A DNA stretch of 64,000 nt from Linnemannia hyalina (Eukaryota > Mortierellomycota > Mortierellomycetes > Mortierellales > Mortierellaceae), in NCBI GenBank assembly GCA_019671135.1, contig JAHRHY010000011.1:1550001-1614000 (forward strand), in the 5' to 3' direction. Below, in pieces: positions 1-11,765 of this stretch. Below the pieces are notes generated by a model. It was not told the DNA's origin. It was given only the letters and a program-made list of their open reading frames with translations, and did no database searches. Every line of letters starts with the position of its first letter. The stretch's first letter is position 1. The position numbers and the translations under genes are program-made.

Positions 1-386
1 AGAAGGCTGCCGCTGAGGGCCACTGTGACGCCCAGTTCCACATCGGGGTCATGCACGCCAACGGTCTTGGCGTTCCACAGGACGATGAGAAGGCCATGCC
101 ATGGTTCTACATGGCCGCCAAACAATGCCATGCCGAGGCCCAGTCTTGTCTCGCGGTCCTCTTCTTCACGAGTCGGGGTGTTGTGCAAGACCACGAGGAG
201 GCCCTGCAGTGGTTTCTTAAAGCGGCCAGACAAGGACATATACCGTCGATGTTCAACCTAGGCATCATTTACAGCTCCAAGCGCTTCTGGGACAAGTCTC
301 TTGCCATGTATTGGTACCTCAAGGCTGCGGATGGTGGGTACAAGGGTGCGCGTGAAGCCTATGAAACCCTCAGTGCACAACATTGA
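1..386 (+). CDS. Sel1-repeat (SLR) protein, 3' end only
   Basis: Partial gene: the frame is open from base 3 and ends at the TGA at 384-386, so only the C-terminal ~127 residues are present. Seen: three consecutive helical repeats of about 36 residues with the Sel1 pattern, including GVMHANGLGV, a repeat start with DDEKAMPWFYMAA, and a second one with DHEEALQWFLKAARQGH. A last repeat (KSLAMYWYLKAADGGY) follows before the stop. Known of the family: Sel1-like repeats are TPR-related scaffolds for protein interaction; fungal members include Skt5/Chs4-type activators and ERAD Hrd3. Which of these this belongs to cannot be told without the missing N-terminus. No intron is seen in the visible part. 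Confidence 0.85.
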   Translation, partial: KAAAEGHCDAQFHIGVMHANGLGVPQDDEKAMPWFYMAAKQCHAEAQSCLAVLFFTSRGVVQDHEEALQWFLKAARQGHIPSMFNLGIIYSSKRFWDKSLAMYWYLKAADGGYKGAREAYETLSAQH

Positions 387-688
387 TTTTCTTGGTCGCA
401 CTAGTTTAGCGTTTGCTTTTTCTTTCTTTGTGTTTTGCAATCAAATATATAATTTTCGATTCACAACTACCAAACGCGATTCCTTCCAATGCACGAAAAA
501 AAAAAATCCTTGAGAGGAGAGAACAGGAAATTTTAGGCATCGGGATCCTTTCGCTACATTTTGAAAGCAGCACATGGTAAAAGAAGAGTATCTACCAGGG
601 TGGGCTCACATGCATGCGGGATAGTTGCCCGAGATCGAATGGATGGCAAGTCCTCATTCCTATAGGGCTTATTTGGACCTTAATACAT
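387..688. other. Intergenic, convergent 3' ends
   Basis: Short A/T-rich spacer between the Sel1-repeat gene and the GST relic, which face each other. It contains an A-run near 496-506 and nothing that reads as a gene. Confidence 0.6.
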
Positions 689-1683
689 CTAACTGCGTGT
701 TTCGACATTTGCGTGTGGCAACTGACATGGCAACAGAATCAGGGAGCTAGAGTGAGAGGGCGTTCCTTTAACGCCTCGCCATTTATTTCCTTTCGTCAAA
801 CACCTGAAAAACAACTCACGACACGTTATACGCCAGTACCTCTTCGACTCTTTCCACTGAGCAATTGCAAGGATCTGATGAACCGCTTCTCGAACTCGCC
901 ACAGGTTTGGTGTCTTGTCCTTTAACAGCGGTACAGGGTCCGCACCTTCAGGTCTCAGTAACAACAACCAATCCATCAGCACGGTGGCTCGAATTTCCGC
1001 CAGTGAGGTCTTGTCGCCCACGTAATGACCATTCTTTCCTCCTCCATTCTCCTGCAGCTTCTCTTTATGGATATCGACAAAGTTCTTCAATCCAGTCTCA
1101 TAAAACTGATTAGCGTTTTCTGCACGCCACTGTCTCTTCATCCTATCTTCATTCAAATGAAGGTCAATTCGGTAAGAGAACCTTGTAGTGGTACATCAAC
1201 TGACTGCTCTCTATCGACAACACGAATTGTTCGGCCTGGAACCTTTCCCAAGGATCTGATCCCGCCAACCCAAATTTGTCCGCAAGATACCGCTCAATTG
1301 GCAGGACCTCCGAGAACTCGAGCAGTGCTCCTGAGTATGTTGTCTTGTGCACTACGGGTAGACACCTGTAAGGGGTGGTTGGTTTCTGTCGCTTCCATTC
1401 TGGGTCCGTCAGTCGGTCCTAAAATAATAAATCATGAACGAGGCGGGTTAGCAGAGCGGTAGGTATGCAAGAGGGAACGTGTGATTGGTGGAAGCGGATG
1501 TTTAAAAAAAATGGATGGAAGCTTTCGCGTTGCTCTTACAAAGACAATATCCTTCCATGCAACTCTAGTATATGCCAAAAGGTATCGGGTTGATTATGCG
1601 CGGCCATGGAAATTGAAGTAGGCGAGTTGGAAGCTTGAAGAGGGGGCTTTTATGGCTTTGCTTAGGACCTTGGACGACGCCAT
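689..1683 (-). pseudogene. Glutathione S-transferase relic (nonsense codon plus frameshift)
   Basis: The minus strand encodes a sigma/alpha-like GST in pieces. Exon 1 (1683-1540) begins MASSKVLSKA and reaches the thioredoxin-fold start QLAYFNFHGRA. It then hits TAA at 1596-1594 where the family has an acidic residue, and continues in the same frame as STRYLLAY and VAWKDIVF. An intron at 1539-1419 (GTAAGA...TTTTAG) joins in frame to exon 2: DRLTDPEWKRQ, the cis-Pro region TTPYRCLPVVHK, then a Ser-containing GSH-contact segment (YSGALLEFSEV) and the start of the helical domain. Near 1173-1176 the frame shifts by one base: HYKVLL before, YRIDLHLNEDRMKRQW after. No splice pair of reasonable length explains the shift. 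The helical C-terminal domain (VGDKTSLAEI, LKDKTPNLWRVREAV) ends around 835, with the frame open to 689. An in-frame ATG also exists at 1713. Known: GSTs conjugate glutathione to electrophiles. Two independent lesions suggest a pseudogene; sequencing error is the alternative. Confidence 0.78.
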
Positions 1684-1713
1684 TGTGATGAATAGGAGTG
1701 TTGATCCTGACAT

Positions 1714-3097
1714 TCTTGTACTCGTTGCTGTTGTTGTGTGTGAAAAAGAAGGGAGATGGTGAAAGGAGACATGAATATGAAAATAAAGAGTGAATTAAAC
1801 GCAAGTGGGACCCTTAATAGCAACTGATCGTTGATCAAATAGTTTCAGGGCGTGTTGCTGAGACAAACTGCATCACTACGCGACGCGTTCGTGTGATATG
1901 TGCCTGAACACATACAGCTGCTATCATACGACCATGACAACACCATATCAACAAGAACGCATCCTTCAATCGCGTTGTTCTTTCTGTCCGGACAACCATG
2001 TCCAACCATGTCCAACCTTTTGACATTTGAGACAACGACCAAGATCGATCCCAACAGGGCTCTCACCTTGATGATTATTTTGCCGTCACCTCTTCAGAGT
2101 GGCGGCGTTCAAGCAAAACCATAATTGCAAATGAGCAAAAACAACTCACGAACATACATTTTTCTTTTGTACTTTCCCCTCTCTCGAAAACAATTGGTAT
2201 TTGGAATCAAGTAACAAATGACATTCGTCTCCACCATCTTTCCAGATGCATGTCCAGAAAAGCGGAAAAAGAGAAGGAGGCTCTTCCGTTTTAGACTTTG
2301 CGGGTCTACATTACAAATCCGCAAGGAAGGGGCGCAAGCAACCGAACAATCAGATGCACGAAGAAAAACCTTCTTAGATCGACAAAAAAACTAAAATCAT
2401 AAGGAACCAACCACAAGCATGAGTGATGAGGGGGCGTGGATGGTCGGCATTGAATGTTGATGGATGAGAGCGGGCCAGAGGAGGATAGGAGAACAGTGCT
2501 CTCACAAATCGGTCCCTTTCCACAAACAATGGTACAAGGAGAGGATGATGGTGCTGAAGGTCAGCTCTCTCTCTTTCTGTATGCAACGGTTGCTGTGATC
2601 CAACCACGGACGTGCTCTTCTCTTCTTTTCTTTGATAAGCGGACTGACAATGGTGTCTGAAAGAGAGAATCGAGACCATCCTTAACCACAATGTATCTCA
2701 CATTCGCCCTCAGCCATCCCTGGCCCTCACGGCCATACAGGCCGGAGAGTCAATTGTCCTCCAAACGTCGGGTTCTTTTTTTTTCTTGCAACTGCTCTCT
2801 CGCAATAACAGAAAAAAAATGCCATGCGGCGATCTGACATCTTGAACTTTCCAAGTCGAATATTGATCCCCCTTGTATATTTTGAGAGTAGAGGCTCCCA
2901 TCCTTTCACTCTTCTTATTCTTTGTTCTCGTTCTTCTCCCTCTTCATCCTCTCTCATCCTCTACTTATGCCCTCTTCCTCTTAACGATTTCGCTGCCTTC
3001 TCTAGACCTCTCCCTTTTACTACCTTTCACAAACAAACTCTTGTCACACACATTTCTCACTCCAACACAGCAGCCTTCAACCTTTCACACTCAAACC
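1714..3097. other. Intergenic, divergent promoters
   Basis: Between the GST relic and the membrane-protein gene. Short frames here have no recognisable content. The last ~200 bases (2900-3095) are strongly C/T-rich on the coding strand of the downstream gene, as in other promoters of this window. Confidence 0.5.
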
Positions 3098-4519
3098 ATG
3101 GAACCCTCCGAAATACCCCCAGCGTCAACCACCACAGACCCCTCAATTCCCAGCCCAAACCCCGCCTCTGAAACCTTTGACTTCACAGAGTTCCCACCCT
3201 GGACAGTCCCCACCAGAACAGGATCACTTTACCCAGGACGACCAGGCAGAAAAACAACACAAGACCTTCCGGAGTCAACCAATAACCCTGGCCCTGGCGA
3301 ACCTACAGCAAACCCAATCGCTACCGACAATGGAGGAGGGGGAATAGTAGTTCCTACCCTTCAACCTGGAATTATTGCTCCAATTGGTAACACCACCACC
3401 ACCTCTACTGCACTACTCGGAGGAACAACAACAATAGCAGCTGCGGGTGAACCCCTTAGAGGCATCACATTACAACCCGGCTCGCCAACCCCCTTCCGTG
3501 GCGTCATTACACCAACAGCATCCTCAGCGTCCTCATCAGGCTCGTACACCCTCGTACCCAGTTCAGTCACCGGCCTCCTCTTCGGATTCGCCATCGCTGG
3601 AGCTCTATTCATCGGATTCGTCGCCGGCGCCATCTTCATGAAGTACACCCGCTTTGGTGGTGGTCGTCGCCGGAAAGAGCAGAGAAGAGAAAAGGGCGAG
3701 CTCACCGAACAACTTCGTCTCCTGACCGACACCCTGGGCCACCGCAACGACCGTCTCGACCACGAGGAGAAACATATCGAGGCGACTGCGAACCAGGCTG
3801 ATTTCTTGCCATCCTGGTACCATGGTAGGCATCTCACCGGAATGTACCCCGGACCTTGGGCTGATCGACTCCATCCTCAATCAGTCATGGATCAGAGTGC
3901 TTATCGGGATTGGGTAGGAGGACCATACACCCCAGTGGCTGCTGTGAGCTCGCCTGTTACTCCTAGTTCACCCATAGCCTCGCTACGACACCATCCCACA
4001 AACCGCCAGCCCCGCGTCATCAACCTGCCACCGTCCCAGTCCCAATCACCAACTGCTGAGAATAGCGATACCTATGGCCCCAAGGGCGAGTGGTCAACCG
4101 CCGGCACATCAACTGTTTCTTCATCAAACGGCAGTACACTAGATCTGTATGAGATCGAGAAACGCCGCCCTCAGATTCAGGAGGAAGGAGTAGGCGAGGA
4201 CAGTCTGTTCAATATTGACCAACCTAGTCACAACCCACACGTCTACTCTCAGGGTGATTCTGGCGTCCACAGCCCCATTAGGAGCGATTGGTCCACCTCC
4301 AGCAGTAACGACAGCAGCAGTGGCAACAGTAGCAGCAGCGGCGGCGGTGGTGAGAGATCGACTCCTTCCTCCTCCAACGGCAGCAGCGCACCCGATCTAC
4401 ATGTGTTTGAAGTCGAGAAGCGGCGTCCCCAGATCCAAGAGGAAGGAGTGGGGGAAGACAGCCTGTTCGATGTTGATCACCCTAGCCACAACCCACATGT
4501 CACCGGCAGGATCATTTAA
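3098..4519 (+). CDS. Single-pass membrane protein with duplicated cytosolic motif
   Basis: Intronless, 473 residues. The ATG at 3098 (context AACCATGG) is preferred over an in-frame ATG at 2873, because the extra 75 residues translate the C/T-rich leader. The N-terminal half is Pro/Ser/Thr/Gly-rich. One transmembrane segment lies at about residues 159-183 (GLLFGFAIAGALFIGFVAG), followed by a basic stop-transfer stretch (GGGRRRKEQRREK), a short charged helix, and a long polar tail. No cleavable signal peptide is evident at this start. The tail carries two copies of a ~41-44 residue unit (4121-4243 and 4370-4501) with the shared core EKRRPQIQEEGVGEDSLF and SHNPHV. An AATAAA follows at 4641. Topology is probably N-out/C-in by the positive-inside rule. 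I do not recognise the family; such architecture is common among fungal surface proteins of unknown role. Confidence 0.8.
   Translation: MEPSEIPPASTTTDPSIPSPNPASETFDFTEFPPWTVPTRTGSLYPGRPGRKTTQDLPESTNNPGPGEPTANPIATDNGGGGIVVPTLQPGIIAPIGNTTTTSTALLGGTTTIAAAGEPLRGITLQPGSPTPFRGVITPTASSASSSGSYTLVPSSVTGLLFGFAIAGALFIGFVAGAIFMKYTRFGGGRRRKEQRREKGELTEQLRLLTDTLGHRNDRLDHEEKHIEATANQADFLPSWYHGRHLTGMYPGPWADRLHPQSVMDQSAYRDWVGGPYTPVAAVSSPVTPSSPIASLRHHPTNRQPRVINLPPSQSQSPTAENSDTYGPKGEWSTAGTSTVSSSNGSTLDLYEIEKRRPQIQEEGVGEDSLFNIDQPSHNPHVYSQGDSGVHSPIRSDWSTSSSNDSSSGNSSSSGGGGERSTPSSSNGSSAPDLHVFEVEKRRPQIQEEGVGEDSLFDVDHPSHNPHVTGRII
4121..4501 (+). repeat. Two-copy coding repeat in the membrane-protein tail
   Basis: Copy 1 at 4121-4243 and copy 2 at 4370-4501 share the residues EKRRPQIQEEGVGEDSLF and a trailing PSHNPHV. 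A Ser/Gly-rich spacer separates them. Synonymous differences between the copies (for example the codons of RRPQIQEE) indicate an old duplication under protein-level constraint. Confidence 0.85.
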
Positions 4520-4988
4520 TTCTCATTCTTTCACGTTGTATCTCTGTTACTTCTTTCTATTCCTTTCCACTTACCTTCAACTGCATCTTTCCCCCTCACT
4601 TGTACAGCTCACTCATGACCCTTACTTCCGACAGCGACATAATAAATATCATTAATCCCTCAATTTTGTGGCCGTGTCCGTGAAACCTGATCGAGAGGAC
4701 GTATCGGTTTTCAGACATGACTTGTGGCTGCAGACTTCATCCAGGTGCAAAGACCGTCCAAGTCCTCAGACAAAGATCCTCAAACATCAAGCCAACGCAC
4801 TCTTGAAATCAGTTTTTTTGTTCATTTATTTTTATTTGTTGGCAAATGCGAAGAAGGTAGAAGAGGGAAAGAGTACATGCGAGATAAAAGTACACTCGAT
4901 TTGCATTGCTAGGTTTTTTGTTTTGTAGAAAAAGGAAAGGCAAGGACGAGAAACCAAATTGCCATCCGCGCTCATGTCCTCGCCACGT
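4520..4988. other. Convergent 3' intergenic region
   Basis: Spacer between the membrane-protein gene and the HECT ligase gene, whose 3' ends face each other. It holds an AATAAA at 4641-4646 for the + strand gene. No coding content is recognised. Confidence 0.55.
4641..4646 (+). terminator. Polyadenylation signal AATAAA
   Basis: Consensus hexamer 122 bases after the stop of the single-pass membrane-protein gene, in an A/T-rich 3' flank. Confidence 0.5.
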
Positions 4989-7900
4989 TTAAGACAAGTG
5001 GAAGCTACCTTGACCTTCCTCGTACGCAGTCTTGAACTTGGCCATCATCACCTCCTTGGTCGAGTAGTCGGGCATCTTCAAGTAGTTGGCACATGTCATC
5101 ACCGACGGCAGATAGTCGTCAGCCTTCAGAGGCGCCTCAAAGGGCTTGCACACAACCGTGAATGCCGGGTGAAGGTTCTTGAATCCTATTTGAGTAATTA
5201 AGTCAAAAATTAAGCAACTCGTTAATAATTCGTTCCTCCACTGAAAACAGCCCAGAGCTGTGAATTGAGACATCAAGTACATATTTTCGGCATATTCATA
5301 CCTCCAATGGGGAGTTTTGGGCTACCAGTGATGAATTGCAAGAACTGGCGCCTCTCCTCCTTGTCAAGCTCGCTCATGGCACGCAGAAGGTTCTTGAACG
5401 CACGACTCTCGCTTCGGAATCCGTGGTCCGCCTTGACGGTGTCCACAAGTGCTATTAAAAGTGGAAAACACATTTATGTAAAGTTAGCCTTTTGTTCTCT
5501 GAATTACGAATAGCTGATCCTGGACGGCATAAAAGAAAAAAAAGATTGCGGCTTACTCTCGTAGGACCAGTCCTCGTCACCGGAACCGAAAAGTCTGACC
5601 AACTCCTCCGAACGGAAACCTGTGAGATCCTGAATCGAAAAAACACAGTTAAAGCCGTCCCTGAATGCTGCCGCTTGCGCTTCCACTCCACGGCCGACTG
5701 TCATATCCACTGTCAACTGGATGTACTCCTCGACATTGTAAATGGTCACAGGAATGTTGGTGCCTCCAGCCTGAATAAAGCAATGCAAACCATTAGTCTT
5801 CAAGATTTTGTCAAAGGAAACATAGTGCCTAACGAAACCGCATGTAGCAGCCAACTGAGCACTTTTGACATACCTTGAGTTCAATCTCGGGATAGCCAAC
5901 CAAGGTGAAGTCAAGACCCATATCATCCAGCTTGGCACCCTGGTGTTCAATGTTCTTCAATGCGGTCTCGCGTTCCTTGCTGGGGAGATTGAGGCCGTAA
6001 ATACGCTTCTTCTCCGCCACATAAGCCTGCAGGCTTTGAACGGACCGGGCAAGAACAGGATCGATCGAGGCGACAAGCTGCAGCCTTGGCTTGAGATTGC
6101 GTCCCAAAAGTTGGCTCACAAACAGTGCTGACAGAGGCACATCGATGATCCGAGAGTCCAGCATTGCCTTGGCGATAAACTGGCCAAGGGACTTGAACAG
6201 CTTCAAGATTTTCCTATGAAATGGCAAATTGAGACGATTAACACGTTACCATCTTGTATACGTATGTAAGCAACCCTCCGTCATTCACATGAACACAGCA
6301 CCAAAAAACATACCTGTGGTTGTCGGCGTGACCTGGGACAGTTGCCATCGGCCGGGGGTAAAGACCTTGTGGGGCAGTGACATACTTAGTTGCGCCCTCT
6401 GAATCGCCATCGCGCCAGAGCTTCAGGAACTTCTTACAGAACTCCTTGGAAACGACAGAGTAGAACTCCAGCGTAGGTCCCAGACCGGTACCAACCTCTT
6501 CAAAGTACTCCACCTCCAACATCGCCTGATGCGATCCATACAGATCCATGACACGCACTGCAGATTCGAGCGCTTTCTGTCTTGAGATTCTAACCTTCTG
6601 ACGCTGAATGCGACCCAAAAAGTTCTGCGAGTCGTCACGCTGGTCCGTGTGGCCGTTGCGTTGCTGCTGGTTTTGCCAGCGCATGATCGAGCGTGAGAAT
6701 CCAAAGGCAGTTGACTGGAGATAGATATAGCGTGTCTCAAAGGGGAAAAGGAAGGGGAATCCGGTAACGAGTCCGACAGTCCAGTTGGGAAGACACGAGC
6801 TGGCGACGATCAGAGGTTCCTCCAATTGACGGTTCACCTTGGCCGAGATCTTACTATTAACAAACTCCTTCTGGTCCATATACTGGGTCACTGGAGGCAG
6901 CTGCTCCTCTGCTCCATAAAACCGCCTCCAATCGTCATTCAGGCCATGAAGGGCGCGCAACAATCCGAGAATCGGTGCATAGTCAGCACTCTGGGGCAGA
7001 TCCTTGGGCATCTCTGCGGTGAAGGTCAAGTCGACTTCGTCGTGATCATGCGTCTGAGCCGTTGGAGATGTGTGCTCAGGTGCAGGGGTATCGACTCGCT
7101 TGTACTTGATGGGATACATGGACGACCAGATGCCTCGCGAAGTTGCAGTCTTGTTGTTCTTCCGCTCGTAGTCGTGGATGGCACCATAGACTGTCATGTC
7201 TGTACTGATGGGGGTTCCGTGAAGTGAGAACTGGATATGCCAGGCCGAGCCCGAATCCGAAGACGCGGTCTCCTTCTTGGAAGGGCTGGCGGTCCTTGAC
7301 TTCGACGGCTTGTCCTTGTCGTCCCGTTTGGTTGATCCGCTCTCGGTGTCGGACTTGGTAGCATCGGCCATTTTGGCATCTGCGTCCAACATGGCTGACC
7401 GTTGATCCAGATCGTAATCCATCTCCTCAATACCGCCCTCGTCACTCTCACCAAAGGAGTCCTCGGGTTCAATGATCTCGGCATTCTTGTTCGGTTGTGC
7501 ATCAGATGCTCCATCCGTGGTCGACTTCTCTTCCGAAGTAGTGCTAACGACGTTGTCAAGTCCAGTGCTCTTCCCTGCGGTGTCCTTGTTCGCTGAATCG
7601 TCTGGGCGTTTGAATCTGCTCTTGGGAGAGCGAGAAGTCGAGGCCATTTCAGGCACAGCCAGCTTAGGCTTCAATCGGGGTCGAAGATACTCGTCCAGAG
7701 TCCTGAAGGTCGCAATGGCATGGATCGAGACGATCAAGTTCTGATATCCTGATGGCACTTCGGTGCCCTCCTCCGGCGACAGCTTGAGACGCACTTGAGT
7801 GGCAAGACTGGAAGACGGCCCGCCTCGTGACTCTGTTAATGAACCTTGCGCGGTCTCCACCTCAAACGTTTCCATGCGGGTAAGACCTTCTTGCATCTTC

Positions 7901-10900
7901 TTGACGAGCAACGCAAGCGGAGTGGGCGTCGAAGCATCGGATGTACCTTGAGAGACAACCATGAACCCCTGAATGAACTGCCGAATCCTGCTCTCCTGAG
8001 TAGTGGTATACTTGGTGGATGTATCGGTGAGGTAGCCAAGTAGGGACTGCGGAAGTCCACTGTTGAGGAACTCAAAGGACGAAATACCGGAGACGCCCAT
8101 CCGACCAAAGTATTGGGCAAGCTCCTTGATGGACGCAGATGCGTCATTCTGTGAACCACCCAGAGCTTCGCTCATCCGCTTGAGATCGACCAGGACGGCC
8201 GTTCCTTGGTTGGCCTCCTCTCCGTTCTCAGAACCCGGTGCATGGAACAACTCCACGAGAATCCTGGCTCGCTCCAAAATCCAGTCCTTGATTTTGCCCG
8301 AACCAAGGCCTTTCTCGTCCTTCTGAGCTGTGGCTACTGAGCGTGGACCTCCAACAATGAATCGCTGCAGAGACCGAAGCTGGTTCAAAGTTGCAGTAGC
8401 TGAGGCCGACAGAGCTGGGTCGGAACCTTGACCTGGCTGCGAAAGCCGTGCTGCTGCCGCTTCCAACTCTCCCCCAAGGGCTTCGAGCTGTTCGCTGATC
8501 GACTCGCCCTCAGTAGGCTGGTCTCGCATGCTCCGGATCCCGCTCATCAGCTGAACCAATCTCTGACCAGTCTCTGAAGTCATCATAGACATATCCGCTG
8601 CCTCTGTGGCAGGGTCTTGTGTCGAGGCTGCAGACTCTGAGTTATCCTTTGACGAGTCTTCTGCGATGGTGTCCTCAGTAGAGCTGGCAGTTTCCGATGG
8701 TGCCGTCTTGACTGATGTGTCTTCCCTATCCTTGGAGCTCTCAGCAGTCTCGGCTGACTTTAAGTTCTTGGAAAGAGAAAGCTCAACACCAAGGTAGGCA
8801 AGCTTAGAGATCTCGAATGTCACGCCTTCTCTTTCCAAATACTGCCGATAAGTCGAAGGGATCTTTGTCATGAGAATGTCGGTAATTTGCAGGGCTGCTA
8901 CCACCAGCGACTGATGTTCCTGCTGAGAGAGAATGACAGCCAAGAAGCTCGCCAGCTCAACGTTCTATGGCACAAGAATTGAAATTGTTTGTGTGAGCAT
9001 TTATCTCAACCTTTTCTGCCCATGAGCCAGCCGACAAAAAAGAGGAGCACCAACACATGTGCTTTACCTTCAACACGGATTCCAGGACGCTATCGCCAGT
9101 AAAGTAGATCAACTTCACCAATGCATTGATAGCACGTTGCCGGACTTTGAGGTGCACAGTCGATGAATAAACCTCGATCAGCGTCGGGATCAGGATGGTG
9201 CCCATACGTCGAACGCTATCCGGGTGGGACGCCAGTAGTTCCGCTTTCCTGTCAATGGCCGCAGGCTTCATCTCGATATCCTCGCCATCGACAGTGCTCG
9301 TACTCGCGTTCTCCGCCTCCTTCTTGACTGCCTGGTACCTGAACTCAATATCGAACAGCGGGTCCTCTATAATATCAAAAGATTGAAACGATGTGGTTAG
9401 GAGCCATGTACATCAAACATTTCCAAAATAGGGAGGGAAAAGTCAACAGGAAATTAATTACCCTTGGGAAGCGCAGGCAAAAGCTGCGACACGATGCCAA
9501 TGATTTCAGAGACTTGCTCTTTGGGGCGTGAGCCAACATTTGGCACGTTCAAAGCGCCGCTCTCCTCGCCGCAGTCATGAGGCGTATGTGTTCCTGTGAG
9601 CGCTAAAAACAATGTGTTGACAATGTCCATCTCCAGAAGTGCAAAGCCAAGAGGAGGCGAATGCTCAGCTACCGTGCTCAAAAAGTGCAGCAGAAGTGTG
9701 TAGACGTGAGGCCTACGACGCAAAGGAAATCAGATGCAAGTCTGTTAGCTACTGTCGCCTAAAACCAGCAACTCGACCTTGAGTTCAACACTATTCAATA
9801 GCTTACCCGACAATCACGTTGGCATTAGGAGAGAGCAACGACAAAATTGTGCGGAGGACGGTCTCTGTGACGACGGACTAGAGAGCGAAAAACACCGACA
9901 TTAGTAATCGCGCACAGTTTCTTACGCAACGGCTGTGCAATAAAAAAAAAGCTCTAGTATATTCATATAGTGTCCATGCCATACCTGAAGAAGCGCAGCG
10001 TTGGACTTGTAGCTGTCGGCGAGGCGGACAAAACACAAGCAGGCCTGCTCAACAATTTTCTGGTCCGAGTACTGAAGGAGGTTCTCCAGGTTTGGAAGAA
10101 TATCCTTCGCCATGGAGATGCTATCCTGATGCATTCCTCGGCAGCAGTTTGCTGCCGTCTTCACTGCCGTGCGCTGGACGTTCGTCGAGAAAAAGTCCAG
10201 GAACAACAGAACCGCAGCAAGTCCTCCTTCCTTGACGACAGCATGTGGATATTCTGATGAAATCTTTTCGAGAGTCTAAAGTGATGTGCGGCGGACAAGA
10301 GCAATATGTGTCAACAGAGTGCTCAAGGTAAGAAATCGAAAATAGTATCGCAAGGTGTCAACAGTTCTAAACTTACTGTGAGGGATTGCTCTGCAAGGTC
10401 GATATATTGAATCTCGAGCAACTTGGAGCAAAGAACCGGGACCGCTCCGCTGTAGACGACACTGCCAAGAGATGCAGGCATGGCCTCCATCAAGTTGGAC
10501 AGGCATCGACAAGCCAGCAACATGATCTCAGGGTTGTCGAAGTCCTCACCTGTACCACGCAACAAGATGACAAGCTCCTTGACAAAAGACTCGCAGCTGA
10601 AATACCCAGCCAGCGTATCTTCAGTAGAGACAGACAAAAGAACCGCCAGATCCTGCAGGGCAATCAACTGAAGCGAAGGGTCTTCGTATGCGCGCAGGTT
10701 GGTAAGGATACCCTTAAGCCTGGATGACATTCCGGAGACCATACCACTCATGCTGCCACCAGACGAGAATAAGCCATCCTGGTCGTTCGATTGTTGGTGG
10801 TGATCATAGTCGTCCTCTTCATCATCGTCCTCATCGCCTTCGTCATCGTCTTCTTCCCCTTCTTCGTCAACCTCCTCCGCTTCGTCGTGCTCCTCATCGC

Positions 10901-11765
10901 CATCATCTGGTTGCTCGTCTCGTTCAGCGCGATTCGATTCAGACGAAGCGGCTTCCCCTGCATTGTCGCCTCCTGCGGCCGCTCTTCCTGTCGGAGCACC
11001 GTCTTTGGAAGTGTCCTTCTCGTCACAATTCTCCTGGCTGGATCCTTGTGAAGATTTTGACTGGTCGGCATCGTGAAGGGATGTATGGTCTGCAGAGTCC
11101 TGGGGATGGGTTGCATCCATGGTATCGACGTCCTTGGAGGATGTCTTGGAGATGGCGCTTGATCGCTTTTGAGAGGTACTCATTTTCGACTGTCGCATAA
11201 ACCGAGCGAGATCTTGAGAGTCCCTACTAAGAGATCCTGATGCTTTTGATCGCGAACGAGTGATAACAGGTTGTGCGGAGGAGCTTGACGTTGAGGAGGA
11301 TGATTGGGGTTTGTTTGTGGTTTGCAGGCGACGCTTCTTGTGATGGGTGCCTGAGGGGGTACTTGTGGGTTGAGACTGGGAGCGGGACCTAGTGGTGTGG
11401 CTTTGGCTCGAGCTCGAGCTTATTGGCTGTTCTGTAATGGTCGAAGTGCGCTTGCGCGAGGTGGACGACGAGCTGGAGACGACGGGGGAGTCCGCCAAGA
11501 CTGGTGAGGGTAAGGTTCCGTCGACTCCGGACGAAAAAGCGATATAGTCCTGCTGTGCCTGCTTGGAGACTTTGGCCAGGTGACGAGTGATAGCGTGCGA
11601 GGTCGAGATAGTGGGCTGGGATATGGAGATTAACGGCGAGGACAAGGTCAAGTCGGAGGCTTGGTCGAATGCAGAGGCGAAAGTTGAAGGCTGGCTGGAT
11701 GAAGCTGCGGAAGTGAGAAATGGGTTCTTGTTACTGTGAATAGGAGAAGGATCAGGCCGAGGCAT
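4989..11765 (-). CDS. HECT-type E3 ubiquitin ligase, Ufd4/TRIP12 family
   Basis: Ten exons: 11765-10377, 10275-9985, 9877-9807, 9712-9462, 9366-9068, 8964-6314, 6213-5874, 5770-5557, 5451-5302, 5185-4989. They sum to 5853 nt, or 1950 residues, close to human TRIP12. Order: a Ser/Thr-rich basic N-terminus (to ~270); a strongly acidic Asp/Glu tract (~280-330); armadillo-like helices (~345-770, e.g. RLKGILTNLRAYEDPSLQL and NCCRGM); a long variable middle; then a TRIP12-type pre-HECT segment (FVNSKISAKVNRQLEEP, FPFLFPFETR). The HECT domain (~1545-1950) carries LEVEYFEEVGTGLGPTLEFYS. The catalytic cysteine is Cys1917 (codon 5093-5091) in LPSVMTCANYLKMPDYS, and the protein ends EGQGSFHLS. Known of the family: Ufd4 assembles chains in the ubiquitin-fusion-degradation pathway; TRIP12 also acts in the nucleus. 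All catalytic features look intact. Confidence 0.95.

Noticed and set aside
1156..1195. A short intron explaining the GST frame change
   Set aside because: The only GT-AG pairs are 35-39 nt apart, do not restore the frame and would delete conserved residues.
2873..3097. In-frame N-terminal extension of the single-pass membrane protein, resembling a signal peptide
   Set aside because: It translates the C/T-rich leader into Leu/Ser/Phe-rich sequence. The ATG at 3098 has a much better context (AACCATGG).
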